Both the position numbers and the translations under genes were made by a program. The notes beneath the pieces were generated by a model. The model was not told the origin of the DNA, did not search any database, and worked only from the letters and a program-made list of their open reading frames with translations. A stretch of DNA of 64,000 nt from JACDAE01 sp963744875 (lineage in GTDB: Bacteria > Chloroflexota > Ktedonobacteria > Ktedonobacterales > Ktedonobacteraceae), in the NCBI GenBank assembly GCA_963744875.1, contig CAVUVQ010000002.1, positions 676,514 to 740,513 of the forward strand. Reading direction: 5' to 3'. Positions 8,767 through 18,154 of the stretch are shown here, piece by piece. Each line of letters begins with the position of its first letter. Position 1 is the stretch's first letter.

Positions 8767-11123
8767 CGTAACACTTCACCAGGCAACAATATCCGTACCG
8801 CAACACCTTCACCTGGCGCACTTTTCACGGTCAAGCTTCCCCCGGCTATAGCCAGCAAGGCGCTATGTGTCAATAAGCCACCGCCAGTTCCGGTTGTGGA
8901 ACTACTGGCGGAGATGATGCCTACGCCGTCGTCCGTCACGGTGATCTCCAGGTGTGGATCATAGGCGGCTGTGATAGTCAGGCGTAGATGACGGTGAATA
9001 TCGGAGCCACGGGCATGGCGGGCGGCGTTGCGTAGCACTTCCTGGATGGCGGCGAAGATCAGTTCGGCGATGGCGGGCGGCACGATCTCGTCGATGTGCG
9101 TGGCGGTCTCTTCCGGCACGTTCCATACGATTTCGTCGAACGCTTGATGGAAGTCTTGCCGGATCATGGTGCGAATGGCGTGCATCATGCCGTCGCGTTC
9201 GAGGCGATGGGGTGCGCTGGTGGTGGTGGCACGCATCATCGTGGCAAGGTGACGATGCGCCTGGGCGATAATGTCGATGGCTTCGTTGAGTGCTGGTTCG
9301 CTGGGAGATGTGTCTGTGTCGATCTGGGATGCGGTGATACGTGGGCGCAGGGTTTCCAGGCGTAAGAGGGCCAGGTGCATCTGCGGCAGGATTTCGTCGT
9401 GCAACACGCGACGTTGTTGTGCACCCAGCAGCTTTACGTCTACGATGCGGCGACGTAAGAGTCCCGCGACGGTGAGCATCGCTTCATGGTCGCGCAAGGT
9501 GTCCAGAATGCGCTGCCCACAGGCGTGTGCGAGATCCATATCCTCGTCGGTAAAGACGCTGCGGTCCTGGCGCGGGCCGAGATAGAGCTTGGCAACGAGA
9601 CCGAACTCATCATAAATGGGCAAGACCCAGCAGATGACGGGTTGATTATGCCATTGCATCCTGATCCTGTAGGCATGGTTGCTGTATGGGTGAACGGGAC
9701 GCGCCGTCGAGAGCCGTTGTTCGCGCAAGGATGTTGCGGTCTCCTCGGCCTGTAGCTGGCTGGCGTCGGTGGGCCAGCGATAATCAAAGCTGCGCTTCAC
9801 CGTTCCCGTCAGAACGATCAGGCGGGCGCATTGCACCTCAAGGACATCATTGCAGAGGTGAAAAAAGAGGCTTTCCATGCCCTGTTCGGTCTTTTGGAGA
9901 TCGGTGTTGAGCCAGTGGCGTGCGTTCGTACTTTGCAAGAAAGGTCCCAACAGGGCGATATAACGATCATGGGCGGTATAGCTGCTCCATGTAAAGAGCG
10001 CGTAAGCTCCGGTTGCGAGGCAGGTGATGATCAGCAAGCCACCCAGATTACTGCGCGTCAGCACGACCAGGAGCGCGATAAAGAGCGCAAGTGTGGTATC
10101 CACGATCACGATGCCGCGCCATTGTTCAAAAAAGCCGCTCCGTGCCAGTGGGCGCTCGATCAAGATGCCATGGCGTACGATGGCATACCCGATCAGCAGA
10201 ATGATCAGCGCGACGAGGCCAGTTGCAAACACATCCAGCAATACCAGATTGAATGGAAGCATCGTTAAAGTTGCTGGTGGAGGAGAGAAATGTTCGGCAG
10301 GACGCCACTTCAGCCAGTTGAGCATCGACCAGACGCCCAGTACACCAAGAGTAGTGGTCAGACTCACCATTAACAACGCAGCAAACAACAGGCCGGGACG
10401 TGCGAGATGCCAGGAGAGTTCCGGCTCGTCCAGGGTATCAGCCGCGACCCGGTCGTCCCAGAAGGCATCGGCCAGGCGTTTCACGAACGATCTACGCTTC
10501 AAATGTCCAGTACAGGCATACCAGAGAATGCGTGCGAGCCTGATCACGCGGTTGGGGGTAAACCAGATACTAATGGCACAAAATGTTACATAACAAAGAA
10601 AGAGCACTGGTAGCAGGATGAGAGGAGAGGTGATCGCTATCTCTGCATCGCTGATGACATCGCTATAGCCAAGCAAGCGAATGGTGCCAGCGAAGGTAAA
10701 CGTTGCTTGATTGAGCATAAGGAGTAGCAGGACGGCCAGGCCTAGTAGAGCGCTGGCGATTAACAGCAGGGGACGGTATTGCCGCCATTTTACGTTCATC
10801 AGCGAGGCGTAGTGAAGACCAATCACGAACCAGATATAGGGCACGCCGAGCGCTGGTAACCAGATCAGGTGCCATAAGAAATCCGCTGTAACCAGGCGGG
10901 CGGTGATTGTCAGAGGAGTCGAGATAAGCAGGGTGTGGATAAAGAAAAACAGCGCAGAGAGGCCCAGGCCGACCGCGCCGACGCGAGCGATCAGGCTGGC
11001 ACGATTGCCATTCAGCCAGACCGTACAGGCCAACCAGAGGAAGGAGACCAGATTAAAGATTGAGAGGGCGAGCGCTATCGTCTGAAACAGATAGATAGGT
11101 TCCGAGAGTGTGACCAGTGGCAT
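8763..11123 (-). CDS. Membrane sensor histidine kinase (HPK7-like)
   Basis: 786 residues from the start chosen here. About eight membrane segments fill the first 430 residues in an irregular pattern. A GAF-like soluble stretch follows, then a dimerisation/phosphoacceptor region with QQRRVLHDEILPQMH (a divergent form of the HPK7 ELHD box) and an HATPase domain: N box EVLRNAARHARG, DDGVGI, and GTGGGLLTHSALLAIAGG near the end. The start at 11123 overlaps the end of the response-regulator gene (TGATATG), giving a coupled two-gene operon with the regulator first. The ligand is unknown. Confidence 0.85.
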   Translation of the reverse strand: MPLVTLSEPIYLFQTIALALSIFNLVSFLWLACTVWLNGNRASLIARVGAVGLGLSALFFFIHTLLISTPLTITARLVTADFLWHLIWLPALGVPYIWFVIGLHYASLMNVKWRQYRPLLLIASALLGLAVLLLLMLNQATFTFAGTIRLLGYSDVISDAEIAITSPLILLPVLFLCYVTFCAISIWFTPNRVIRLARILWYACTGHLKRRSFVKRLADAFWDDRVAADTLDEPELSWHLARPGLLFAALLMVSLTTTLGVLGVWSMLNWLKWRPAEHFSPPPATLTMLPFNLVLLDVFATGLVALIILLIGYAIVRHGILIERPLARSGFFEQWRGIVIVDTTLALFIALLVVLTRSNLGGLLIITCLATGAYALFTWSSYTAHDRYIALLGPFLQSTNARHWLNTDLQKTEQGMESLFFHLCNDVLEVQCARLIVLTGTVKRSFDYRWPTDASQLQAEETATSLREQRLSTARPVHPYSNHAYRIRMQWHNQPVICWVLPIYDEFGLVAKLYLGPRQDRSVFTDEDMDLAHACGQRILDTLRDHEAMLTVAGLLRRRIVDVKLLGAQQRRVLHDEILPQMHLALLRLETLRPRITASQIDTDTSPSEPALNEAIDIIAQAHRHLATMMRATTTSAPHRLERDGMMHAIRTMIRQDFHQAFDEIVWNVPEETATHIDEIVPPAIAELIFAAIQEVLRNAARHARGSDIHRHLRLTITAAYDPHLEITVTDDGVGIISASSSTTGTGGGLLTHSALLAIAGGSLTVKSAPGEGVAVRILLPGEVLR

Positions 11124-11124
11124 A

Positions 11125-11895
11125 TCAATTTTCTTCTTTATAGAGTGGGACCCAATCGCCCCGGCGGTCCTGGACCAATGCGACACCATTCTCGTCCCAC
11201 ATAATCGTACGATTAAGGATATAGATCAGGGTGGCCCTGGCGCGAGCAACCTTATCATCGACCGCGTTTTCGTTCAGTCCCCACGAGGCGTAGATGCGCC
11301 CATTGGTGCGACTCACCGCACGTTTATCATACAGGTTCAGGCGTAACGCGATCTGCTCATTGGTCATGCCCTGCGCCATTAGTTCAGCCACGCGCAGTTC
11401 GTTTGGTTCTAGCAGAGCGCGTGGAGATTGCTCGTCGAGGTCGCGCACTTCCTGAACGCGGTCTTCAATCTCGGGATCGACGAGGCTACGGCCATTAATG
11501 GCATCGCGCAGCAAGGGAACAAGCATGCCTGGCAAGAGATAATTACTTTTACGTACATAGGCGTAATGTGTCAGGATACCTGAGGCACGGAACTCGCGAT
11601 AATATTCATCGTCGTCCTGAATCGAATAGAACACGACGGGCGTACGTGGACGTTCGCGCCTGATCGCAACAGCAGCGCTGACGCCGCTCAGAGCAGTGCG
11701 ACCAGTCTGTGGGTCCTGTAACTGTACATCCATCAATATAACATCCATATCAAGCTCCAGCGCACGCGTAATTGCCTCCTGCCCGGTGGCTGCTTCGCCG
11801 ACAACTTGTATGGCCCCAGTTGCTTCTAAACCTTCATGCAGGGCTTTGCGTAATGGGCCGTGATCATCGACGAGCAACAATTTTATGATTGACAT
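11125..11895 (-). CDS. NarL-type response regulator with divergent output domain
   Basis: 256 residues. Receiver domain at about 1-140 (LLLVDDHGPLRKAL; phosphoacceptor in VILMDVQLQD), with an extra loop after the aspartate. The output domain starts LEPNELRVAELMAQGMTNEQIALRLNL, a LuxR-type helix-turn-helix, but what follows (DKRAVSRTNGRIYASWGL) departs from the usual KTVxxHxxxI pattern. It precedes and overlaps the kinase gene at 8763-11123, its obvious partner. A T-rich leader with a TATAGT-like box (minus strand, near 11930) lies upstream. Confidence 0.85.
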   Translation of the reverse strand: MSIIKLLLVDDHGPLRKALHEGLEATGAIQVVGEAATGQEAITRALELDMDVILMDVQLQDPQTGRTALSGVSAAVAIRRERPRTPVVFYSIQDDDEYYREFRASGILTHYAYVRKSNYLLPGMLVPLLRDAINGRSLVDPEIEDRVQEVRDLDEQSPRALLEPNELRVAELMAQGMTNEQIALRLNLYDKRAVSRTNGRIYASWGLNENAVDDKVARARATLIYILNRTIMWDENGVALVQDRRGDWVPLYKEEN

Positions 11896-12225
11896 GGTTG
11901 TGATACCTTTTTTTTAAGAGAAACTATACTCTGTTTTGTAACGAGTGGGGAGTTTTCGTGACCACAAAAAATAGCACACGGGTGGGTATGAAAAAAGTTT
12001 TGCGGGGAGTTGATTCGAAATCCTAAAAAAAAGGGCTGGAAAAGATGGGGACAGATCAGAAAATCTACCAACGTGTAAGTAAAAAAATGGGGAGGAAAAG
12101 GTGTATGGTACATCATTGTTTCAAATTATGAATGTTCACATAGTGAGAAGCCTGGATGAAGGATGATTGATTCAGCCAGGCGTCGTAAACGTGGATTGTA
12201 CGGTGGGCGCGATGGATACCCGTGG
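11896..12225. other. 330-bp gap without a recognisable gene
   Basis: Rich in purine and T runs (a run of eight T near 11910, AAAAAAAAGGG near 12026). It carries the upstream region of the response regulator. No convincing coding sequence or structured RNA was seen. Confidence 0.5.
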
Positions 12226-12247
12226 GCGCGATCAATCGGGCCCCTAC
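12226..12247. repeat. Half copy of the GTAGGG palindrome family
   Basis: GCGCGATCAATCGGGCCCCTAC matches the right arm of the perfect palindrome at 48411-48527 (GCGATCAATCGGGTCCCTAC). It abuts the stop codon of the GDSL hydrolase. A shorter GGGCGCGAT direct repeat sits just to its left, near 12205. Confidence 0.6.
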
Positions 12248-13092
12248 TAATATCCGGTGTCGGTTTCGAAGGCTGAAGCGATAACGCTGTAGCCCGCATC
12301 TTTAGGGTGAATATCCTTAAAGATGGTACACATCCAGGTGTATGCGCAGACGTGCGGTTGTGCTGGACCACCGAAGGCAGAGAAAACATCGATCAGCGAC
12401 CCATATCCAGCGATGTCATTGGCGAGATGGCTATTGAGCATCTGCAGATAGACACCTGTGGAAGGGCAGATATTCTGGTACGCATTATAGTAGTTCATTA
12501 CCAGGAGATCGCCCGTTATCTGGCCGTTGACGGTCAGAGCTGAGCGTAAGGCTGGCAAGATTGATTGTGTGAGATTTGCGTCAACGGTAGCAAGATCGGC
12601 GTTGAATTTGCTAATGTTGACCGTACATGTTTTTGTATTGATATCAGGTAAAACATCATTGGCACCGATATCAAGTGTGACGGGGCTGACCTGACCTGCA
12701 TGGCGATGGAGATACCACACGGCTGCGTTGAGCTGTGATCCGATATACGGATATTTGCGTAAGATGGGAGCGGGACACTTGCCATTGAGGAAGGTGATGC
12801 TTGTTTCGCCTGGGCAGCTCATATTCGCGTCGGAGCTGACGCCATGTGTCTGCAAGTTGACGGAGAAATCATTGACGTATCCATCATCAAAGTCAAGGTC
12901 GGGTTGATAGCCGAAGGCGAGCGAGTCGCCTAGAGCGAGGTAGTACTTCTTAGGGCCAGATAAGGAAGCCCTATGTGGAGAGGCGAATGCTACGGGGACG
13001 ATGGTAAGGAGCAGGGTGAACGCAATAAGAAGTGGCTTGAGTAGACGTTTGCAACAATGCAAAAATTGGGCAGCAGGGCCAGTTGTGAGCAT
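12247..13092 (-). CDS. Secreted SGNH/GDSL hydrolase
   Basis: 281 residues. A signal peptide covers about 1-38. Block I GDSLAFG carries the catalytic serine at the start of the mature protein, block III appears as DIGANDVLPD, and block V as DIHPKDAGY with the catalytic aspartate and histidine. Four or more cysteines in the mature part suggest disulfides. This fits the secreted SGNH esterase/lipase group; the substrate (lipid or acetylated glycan) cannot be told. The start follows GGAGGAGAACTGTAC, a strong ribosome site. Confidence 0.85.
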   Translation of the reverse strand: MLTTGPAAQFLHCCKRLLKPLLIAFTLLLTIVPVAFASPHRASLSGPKKYYLALGDSLAFGYQPDLDFDDGYVNDFSVNLQTHGVSSDANMSCPGETSITFLNGKCPAPILRKYPYIGSQLNAAVWYLHRHAGQVSPVTLDIGANDVLPDINTKTCTVNISKFNADLATVDANLTQSILPALRSALTVNGQITGDLLVMNYYNAYQNICPSTGVYLQMLNSHLANDIAGYGSLIDVFSAFGGPAQPHVCAYTWMCTIFKDIHPKDAGYSVIASAFETDTGY

Positions 13093-13377
13093 GTACAGTT
13101 CTCCTCCATGAGTACAATCTGTCTAACGAAGGACAAAGCTAAACTATACGTGTGCTACGAGGACAGGGGAGGAAAGGTTGGCACCTCTATTTAAAGTATA
13201 ATGAAATATGGTCTAGAAGGCAAGCCCACATAAATCTCAGAAGAGTTTATTTATCTTGTTGTGCTTTGTGCGAACTAACTATAGCGTTATCCGGCAAACT
13301 ATGCTAAGATTTTAGAACTTATAGGAGAAGAGTTGCTGTCTGCAATACGACAGGTTTGTAAACAAGGAGATATTTGT

Positions 13378-14613
13378 TTGACGACACACGAGAAACGATA
13401 TGTTATTATTGGCAATGGCGTAGCGGGCACGACGGCGGCAGAGACGTTGCGCAAAAACGATCCGAATTGCAGTATTCATTTGTTCACAAATGAACCCTAT
13501 CCGCTGTACAATCGTGTCTCGCTGCCACGTTTTTTACAGGGCGTGATCGTCGAACAGAAGGTGATGATTCGCGATTTGGCGTGGCACGAGCAGCGAAATA
13601 TTCAACTGGTGCGGGAGACGCTGGTCACCGAGATCCATACAGATGAGCGTGTGATTGTGACTGATAAGGGAGAGCATTTTCCCTATGACGCGTTATTGAT
13701 TGCGACAGGTGGCTGGGCGAATCCGCTGCGTGTGCCCGGTGCCGATGGTGTCAAGCATATTTACAATTTTGTGACGCTCGACGATACAAAAACCATTATT
13801 GAGCGTATGCTAGAGTCGCGGACTGCACTCGCGTATGGCGGTAGCTTTATTTCTTATGAACTCTGTGATGGTTTTGCAGTGCGCAAGTTGGATACGACCT
13901 GGCTGATGCGTGGCCCCTACTGGTTGCGTAGCGCGTTAGATCCCGATGGAGGTGAGGTTGTTGACAATATTGCAAAGAAGTTTGGGGTCGAAGTTATTCA
14001 TGGCGATGAGATTGAAGAGGTTGTTCCGAAGAATGGCGTGCCCAGTTATGTGAAGACCAGACAGGGACGCGAGATTCAGGCGGATATGATTGGGATTGGG
14101 CTGGGGATTACGCTCAATACGCATCTTCTCGCCAAAACCCCAATTGAGGTACGCAATGGGATTGTGGTCAACGAATATTTAGAGACCAATGTTGAAGGGG
14201 TCTACGCGGCAGGTGATGTGGCCGAGTTTTTTGATACAGCGATCAACCGTCACCATACCATGGGTACCTGGGACAATGCCCTGGCTCATGGGCGTCTGGT
14301 GGGGGCCAATATGGCTGGTGGTCACCAGGCATATCTGGATGTACCGACCTATACCAGTCCTTTATTTGACGTAAATATTGCTGTTGTGGGGACAGCCGAG
14401 TCGGGTAATCCCGAGCTAACGACCCTTTCGCGGCGTGAACCGGGTGAGAAGGGCAATGAAAATTATCGCAAGCTCTTCTTCCGCGACAATAAACTCGTTG
14501 GCGTGCTGATGATTGGGAGTCCTAAGGGGCGCAAAAAGCTGGTTGAGATAGTCAAAAATCAGGAGGCCTACGAGACAGTTGCGGAGCGCGAAGCATTGTT
14601 ATCGGTGAAATAA
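13378..14613 (+). CDS. FAD-dependent pyridine nucleotide-disulfide type oxidoreductase
   Basis: 411 residues from a TTG start at 13378 preceded by AAGGAGATATTTG; a second TTG at 13333 with its own AGGAG is possible. The FAD Rossmann motif GNGVAGTTAAE follows at once, and the second FAD motif is VYAAGDVAEF. The layout matches the NirB N-terminus / rubredoxin-reductase group. The internal NAD(P)H motif, normally GGGxxG, reads GGSFIS, so pyridine nucleotide binding may be altered. Electron partner unknown. The stop codon is part of the palindrome that follows. Confidence 0.8.
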   Translation: MTTHEKRYVIIGNGVAGTTAAETLRKNDPNCSIHLFTNEPYPLYNRVSLPRFLQGVIVEQKVMIRDLAWHEQRNIQLVRETLVTEIHTDERVIVTDKGEHFPYDALLIATGGWANPLRVPGADGVKHIYNFVTLDDTKTIIERMLESRTALAYGGSFISYELCDGFAVRKLDTTWLMRGPYWLRSALDPDGGEVVDNIAKKFGVEVIHGDEIEEVVPKNGVPSYVKTRQGREIQADMIGIGLGITLNTHLLAKTPIEVRNGIVVNEYLETNVEGVYAAGDVAEFFDTAINRHHTMGTWDNALAHGRLVGANMAGGHQAYLDVPTYTSPLFDVNIAVVGTAESGNPELTTLSRREPGEKGNENYRKLFFRDNKLVGVLMIGSPKGRKKLVEIVKNQEAYETVAEREALLSVK

Positions 14614-14706
14614 GGTAGGGACCCGGTTCGACCGCGTCCGCCATTGATGGACCGTATGCCCCAGGTCGATCAATGGCGGACGCGGTCGAACCGGGTCCCT
14701 ACCTTA
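14611..14706. repeat. Near-perfect 43-bp-arm palindrome (GTAGGGACC family)
   Basis: The left arm 14611-14653 and right arm 14664-14706 are reverse complements with one mismatch (GATGGACC against GATCGACC), around the 10-base loop GTATGCCCCA. Arms start TAAGGTAGGGACCCGG. The left arm contains the TAA stop of the oxidoreductase. It would make a very stable hairpin in either transcript and belongs to the family also seen at 8681, 12226, 48411 and 56545. Confidence 0.92.
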
Positions 14707-14829
14707 TGTATAGGTGTATATAACTATTATGTCTGAAATGCAGGCAAATTACTTGATTCAAAGCATCTTTTAGGATAGTGTATATATTAATGTAGGCTCC
14801 TGACGAGCCAGTTGTTGGAGAATATTTTT

Positions 14830-16548
14830 ATGGCTATACAATGTAAATATTGTGGGACAGATTTACCGAAAGAAGATGCCCGTTTTTGCAATAACTGTGG
14901 AATGCTTGTACCTTCTCATCCTTTCAGTCATCAATCATTATCTGCATCAAAAAATGGCGAGAAAGGTTCTTTAGCGCCATTCGCGCCCTCTTCGGATGAA
15001 CCGCAAGAAAGACACAGGCGTGTTTTGCGCGAACAGGTGGCTGAATTGTCTCCCGTTCGTTTAAGGCGAGAGCCAGATGAGTCTGCTAAAACGCCAGAGG
15101 TGCAGGAGCCGGACTCCGGAGTTGTTGAGAACCAGGCGTCTCATGCTTCTTTGCCGCTTGCTGTTGGGGAAGGCGTGCCCCAGGAGAAGCTACCAGAAAC
15201 TCCACAACCAGACATTGAGGATGATGCATTAGCGGCTTTGGAAAAGACGAAGCAGTTGTCGCCATCTCGCATGTCCCCCAGACAAGCAGGAGTGAAGCGA
15301 ATGATGCGTGCATCTGCTCAAGCAGCGACATCAACGCCAGCATGGCCGGCCCCTGTTACGCATGTATCTGCTAGAGAGCCATCTGTACGCACCCAGAGAG
15401 CGGACGAGCAAAATGAGGGTGCTCCTATATCGACATCTTCCAATGATGAAGCAGCACCTGTACGCGAGATGCGTACGGATGTAGGGGAGGTTGAAGAGAC
15501 GCATGCACAAGTAGATGTGGAAGAAATGGCTGTTGAAGATCTACCAACACGGGCGCTTGCTGTACCAGTTAAGGATGCAATGAATACGCCAGTGGAGGAT
15601 GTGCCGACGCAAGTAGTAGATGCGCCAGTGGAGGATGTACCGACGCAGGGTGTGGATGTGCCAGTTGAAGATGTGCCGACGCAGGGTGTGGGTGTGCCAG
15701 TTGAGGATCTACCGACCCGCTCAATGGCTGTGCCGGTTGAAAAGCAATCACGTGTGCAAGAGCAGCCTGTTGAAATAGTACAATCAAGTCCATTTCTATC
15801 GATACCGGCGACCCAATCAGAGGCGCGGGAGAATTTTGTGGAGGACTGGCGTACGCGTGCAAAATCCGCCTCTTCAGAAGCTGCAAATCCCGCTTTGTCA
15901 ACAGCCTTTCAACCGCAAGCAGTTTCACACGTGCCTTCTCCAGATTACCAGAATGTGTCTGATAGTGGTCATCGGGCCGAAAGTGCGGCTTCAACTCCCC
16001 CTGTTCGTCGACGGCGGCGACGTTGGCCTATTGTTGTCCTGCTAGTTGTCCTGCTGCTGGGTGGATTGGGTGCGTTGGGTGCTATGATGTTACTTTCTCA
16101 ACAGTCTGGCAATGATCCGGTTATTCAAGCACAGGTGGGTTTCAGCGATCCTCAGTTGGGTATAGCATTGCTCTATCCCAATGGGTGGCAGAAACAAGTT
16201 GATGCAGGCAAGTCCACCGCCCATTTCTATGCAAGCAATCATATAGGACAGGTCGATATTATGGTAACTACCAGTAGTGGGACTGTGATGGAGGCATTGC
16301 AGCAGCAGGCGACGAAGATGGGAATGAGTGGAGTGAAAGCGGGTGCCACACTTACTTTTGCGGGAGCAAGCTGGCAACAGATGCAAGGAACCATGCAGCA
16401 AAGCGGTGCCAGTTACACGGACACTTTATTAGCAACGATGCATGGAAGCCAGCTCTTCATGATTGTGCAGCAAGCGCCACAGAACAATTATGCGGATTGG
16501 GAAAAAGAGTTTTTTGTACCCATGCGTAGTTCCTTGAAATTCTTATAG
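14830..16548 (+). CDS. Zinc-ribbon protein with PVEDVPTQ repeats and one membrane segment
   Basis: 572 residues. It begins with a zinc ribbon, CKYCG at 5-9 and CNNCG at 20-24. A long low-complexity acidic and proline-rich region follows, including at least four tandem units of the type PVEDVPTQ(G/V)V encoded at about 15590-15715. A basic patch RRRRR precedes a single membrane helix at about residues 395-420. The outer domain of about 145 residues has the pattern of PsbP-like/lipoprotein domains (YPNGWQKQVD, then AHFYAS). I infer cytoplasmic zinc finger and linker, extracytoplasmic sensor or cargo domain. ATG at 14830 follows TTGGAGAATATTTTT. Confidence 0.75.
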   Translation: MAIQCKYCGTDLPKEDARFCNNCGMLVPSHPFSHQSLSASKNGEKGSLAPFAPSSDEPQERHRRVLREQVAELSPVRLRREPDESAKTPEVQEPDSGVVENQASHASLPLAVGEGVPQEKLPETPQPDIEDDALAALEKTKQLSPSRMSPRQAGVKRMMRASAQAATSTPAWPAPVTHVSAREPSVRTQRADEQNEGAPISTSSNDEAAPVREMRTDVGEVEETHAQVDVEEMAVEDLPTRALAVPVKDAMNTPVEDVPTQVVDAPVEDVPTQGVDVPVEDVPTQGVGVPVEDLPTRSMAVPVEKQSRVQEQPVEIVQSSPFLSIPATQSEARENFVEDWRTRAKSASSEAANPALSTAFQPQAVSHVPSPDYQNVSDSGHRAESAASTPPVRRRRRRWPIVVLLVVLLLGGLGALGAMMLLSQQSGNDPVIQAQVGFSDPQLGIALLYPNGWQKQVDAGKSTAHFYASNHIGQVDIMVTTSSGTVMEALQQQATKMGMSGVKAGATLTFAGASWQQMQGTMQQSGASYTDTLLATMHGSQLFMIVQQAPQNNYADWEKEFFVPMRSSLKFL

Positions 16549-16560
16549 TCATATAAATTA

Positions 16561-17694
16561 TTAACTATGTTCGCGCTCAATAGGAAGGGTAAAGCAGAAT
16601 GTAGCGCCTTTACCTTCCTCACTTTCTACCCAGAGATGACCATCTTGCCGTTTGATAATTTCGGCAGCAATATGGAGGCCTAAGCCGAGGCCAGAGGCTG
16701 TTCCGTGCCAGTTTTTTTCAATTCGGTAGAAAGGATCAAAGATTTTACTTTGCAGATTTTTGGGAATACCGGGGCCGAAGTCCTGGACGCAAAGAGTGAC
16801 GGTATCCGTAGCGGAGGTTGCTTTTACCACAATACGCTCGGTGTTGGGAGCGTATTTCATGGCATTGGTTAGCAGGTTAGTAATGACCTGTCCGATACGC
16901 GTGCGGTCTCCCCAGATAGTTTTATTGGTTATGCCTTCTTGAATGATGGTCTGATGCTCGTTGATAAACTGAATTTCCTGTACGATCTCTGTAACCAGGG
17001 TATCGAAGGGGAAATAGTCCTCGACAAATTGAAGTTTTCCCTCAGCCAGGCGTGTGACATCAAGAAAGTCGTCCACCAGGGCAGTGAGCTTCGTAATTTG
17101 TGTGTCCATGCGGGAAGCAAATTGAGCTGTTTGCTCATCACCTATGCGCAGGCAGCGTTTATAAAGGAGTTGCGCGAACCCTTTGAGGCTGGTGATCGGG
17201 GTTTTGAGTTCGTGGACAACCATCCCAATAAACTCGTTGCGTTTGCTTTCCAGTTCCCGTGCCGCGATCTGTTCACTGATTAATAGTTCGCGCTCATGCT
17301 CTGCCTTTTTGCGTTCGATGGCATAACGAATGATGCGGTGAAACAATTCACCTTGCAATTGCTCTTTAGAGATATAATCATCGGCCCCTGCTTGTAGTGC
17401 CAGAATGTCGATATCGCCCTCATTGGCACCCGTAAGCAGGATAATGGGGCGGTTATAGCCCTGGTTGCGTGCAGTTTTGAGCAGTTCAATGCCTGTGTGA
17501 GCGCCCAGACGATAATCCAGCACACAAAGATCATGTTCGCCTGTGAGCATAAAGGCGAGGCCAGATGCATATGAGCGTTCCCATAATAACGTATAACGTC
17601 CTTTAGGAATCTTCGTCAGAACCTTTTGCAGGAGAATATAATCGTCCTCATCATCTTCAATGAGGAGAATTTTCGTTGCTGGGCGCGTCTCCAT
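16561..17694 (-). CDS. Receiver-histidine kinase hybrid (REC-HisKA-HATPase)
   Basis: 377 residues, soluble. Receiver domain first (KILLIEDDEDDYILLQ; phosphoacceptor in CVLDYRLG; K in YISKEQ), then HisKA with FIGMVVHELKTPITSLKG and HATPase with NLLTNAMKYAP, DFGPGIP and GLGLGLHIAAEII. This order (receiver in front of the kinase) suits a phosphorelay in which the kinase is switched by an upstream kinase. It overlaps the preceding response-regulator gene by 38 bases and is the last gene of a three-gene operon. Confidence 0.88.
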   Translation of the reverse strand: METRPATKILLIEDDEDDYILLQKVLTKIPKGRYTLLWERSYASGLAFMLTGEHDLCVLDYRLGAHTGIELLKTARNQGYNRPIILLTGANEGDIDILALQAGADDYISKEQLQGELFHRIIRYAIERKKAEHERELLISEQIAARELESKRNEFIGMVVHELKTPITSLKGFAQLLYKRCLRIGDEQTAQFASRMDTQITKLTALVDDFLDVTRLAEGKLQFVEDYFPFDTLVTEIVQEIQFINEHQTIIQEGITNKTIWGDRTRIGQVITNLLTNAMKYAPNTERIVVKATSATDTVTLCVQDFGPGIPKNLQSKIFDPFYRIEKNWHGTASGLGLGLHIAAEIIKRQDGHLWVESEEGKGATFCFTLPIEREHS

Positions 17695-18154
17695 AAGTCC
17701 CTTTCTTTGTTTCAGCGGGCAGGGTTACAATTTCAAACCAATACTTTCCCAATGCCCGCATTACTTCAATCATATTTTCAAACGTAACTGGTTTCGTAAT
17801 GAAAGAATTGACTCCCAATTTATAGGAGCGATAGATATCTTCTTCCGCCTTCGAGGTTGTAAATACAACGATGGGGATATCCTGTAGATCGGCGTGCGCT
17901 TTAATTTCTCTCAGAGCTTCGCGTCCATCTTTTTTAGGCATATTTAAGTCAAGCAGAATGATGCCGGGTCGTGGAGCGCGTGCTGGATCGGTAAAGTTGC
18001 CACGGAGCAGAAGGTAATCCAGAAGTTCTTCACCGTCTTTGACGCTATAGAGCGTATTCAGCAATTTGCCTTTTTGCAACGCTTTTTGCGTAAGAAGAAT
18101 ATCGTCCTCGTCGTCATCGGCCATTAAAATGATAATGGGTTGTGGTTTGATCAT
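17657..18154 (-). CDS. Single-domain response regulator (Rcp1-like)
   Basis: 165 residues, receiver only: acidic pocket ADDDEDD, phosphoacceptor in ILLDLNMPKKDG, and FTTSKAEEDIYRSY...FITKP. This is the pattern of phytochrome-linked Rcp1-type regulators without an output domain. The ATG shares its A with the TGA stop of the kinase gene upstream (TGATG), a sign of translational coupling. It probably shuttles phosphate between the GAF-PAS kinase and the receiver-kinase hybrid. Confidence 0.88.
   Translation of the reverse strand: MIKPQPIIILMADDDEDDILLTQKALQKGKLLNTLYSVKDGEELLDYLLLRGNFTDPARAPRPGIILLDLNMPKKDGREALREIKAHADLQDIPIVVFTTSKAEEDIYRSYKLGVNSFITKPVTFENMIEVMRALGKYWFEIVTLPAETKKGTYGDAPSNENSPH

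Noticed and set aside
12126..12389. 87-codon minus-strand frame at the end of the GDSL gene
   Set aside because: Overlaps the hydrolase in another frame and covers the palindrome half copy; no coding evidence.
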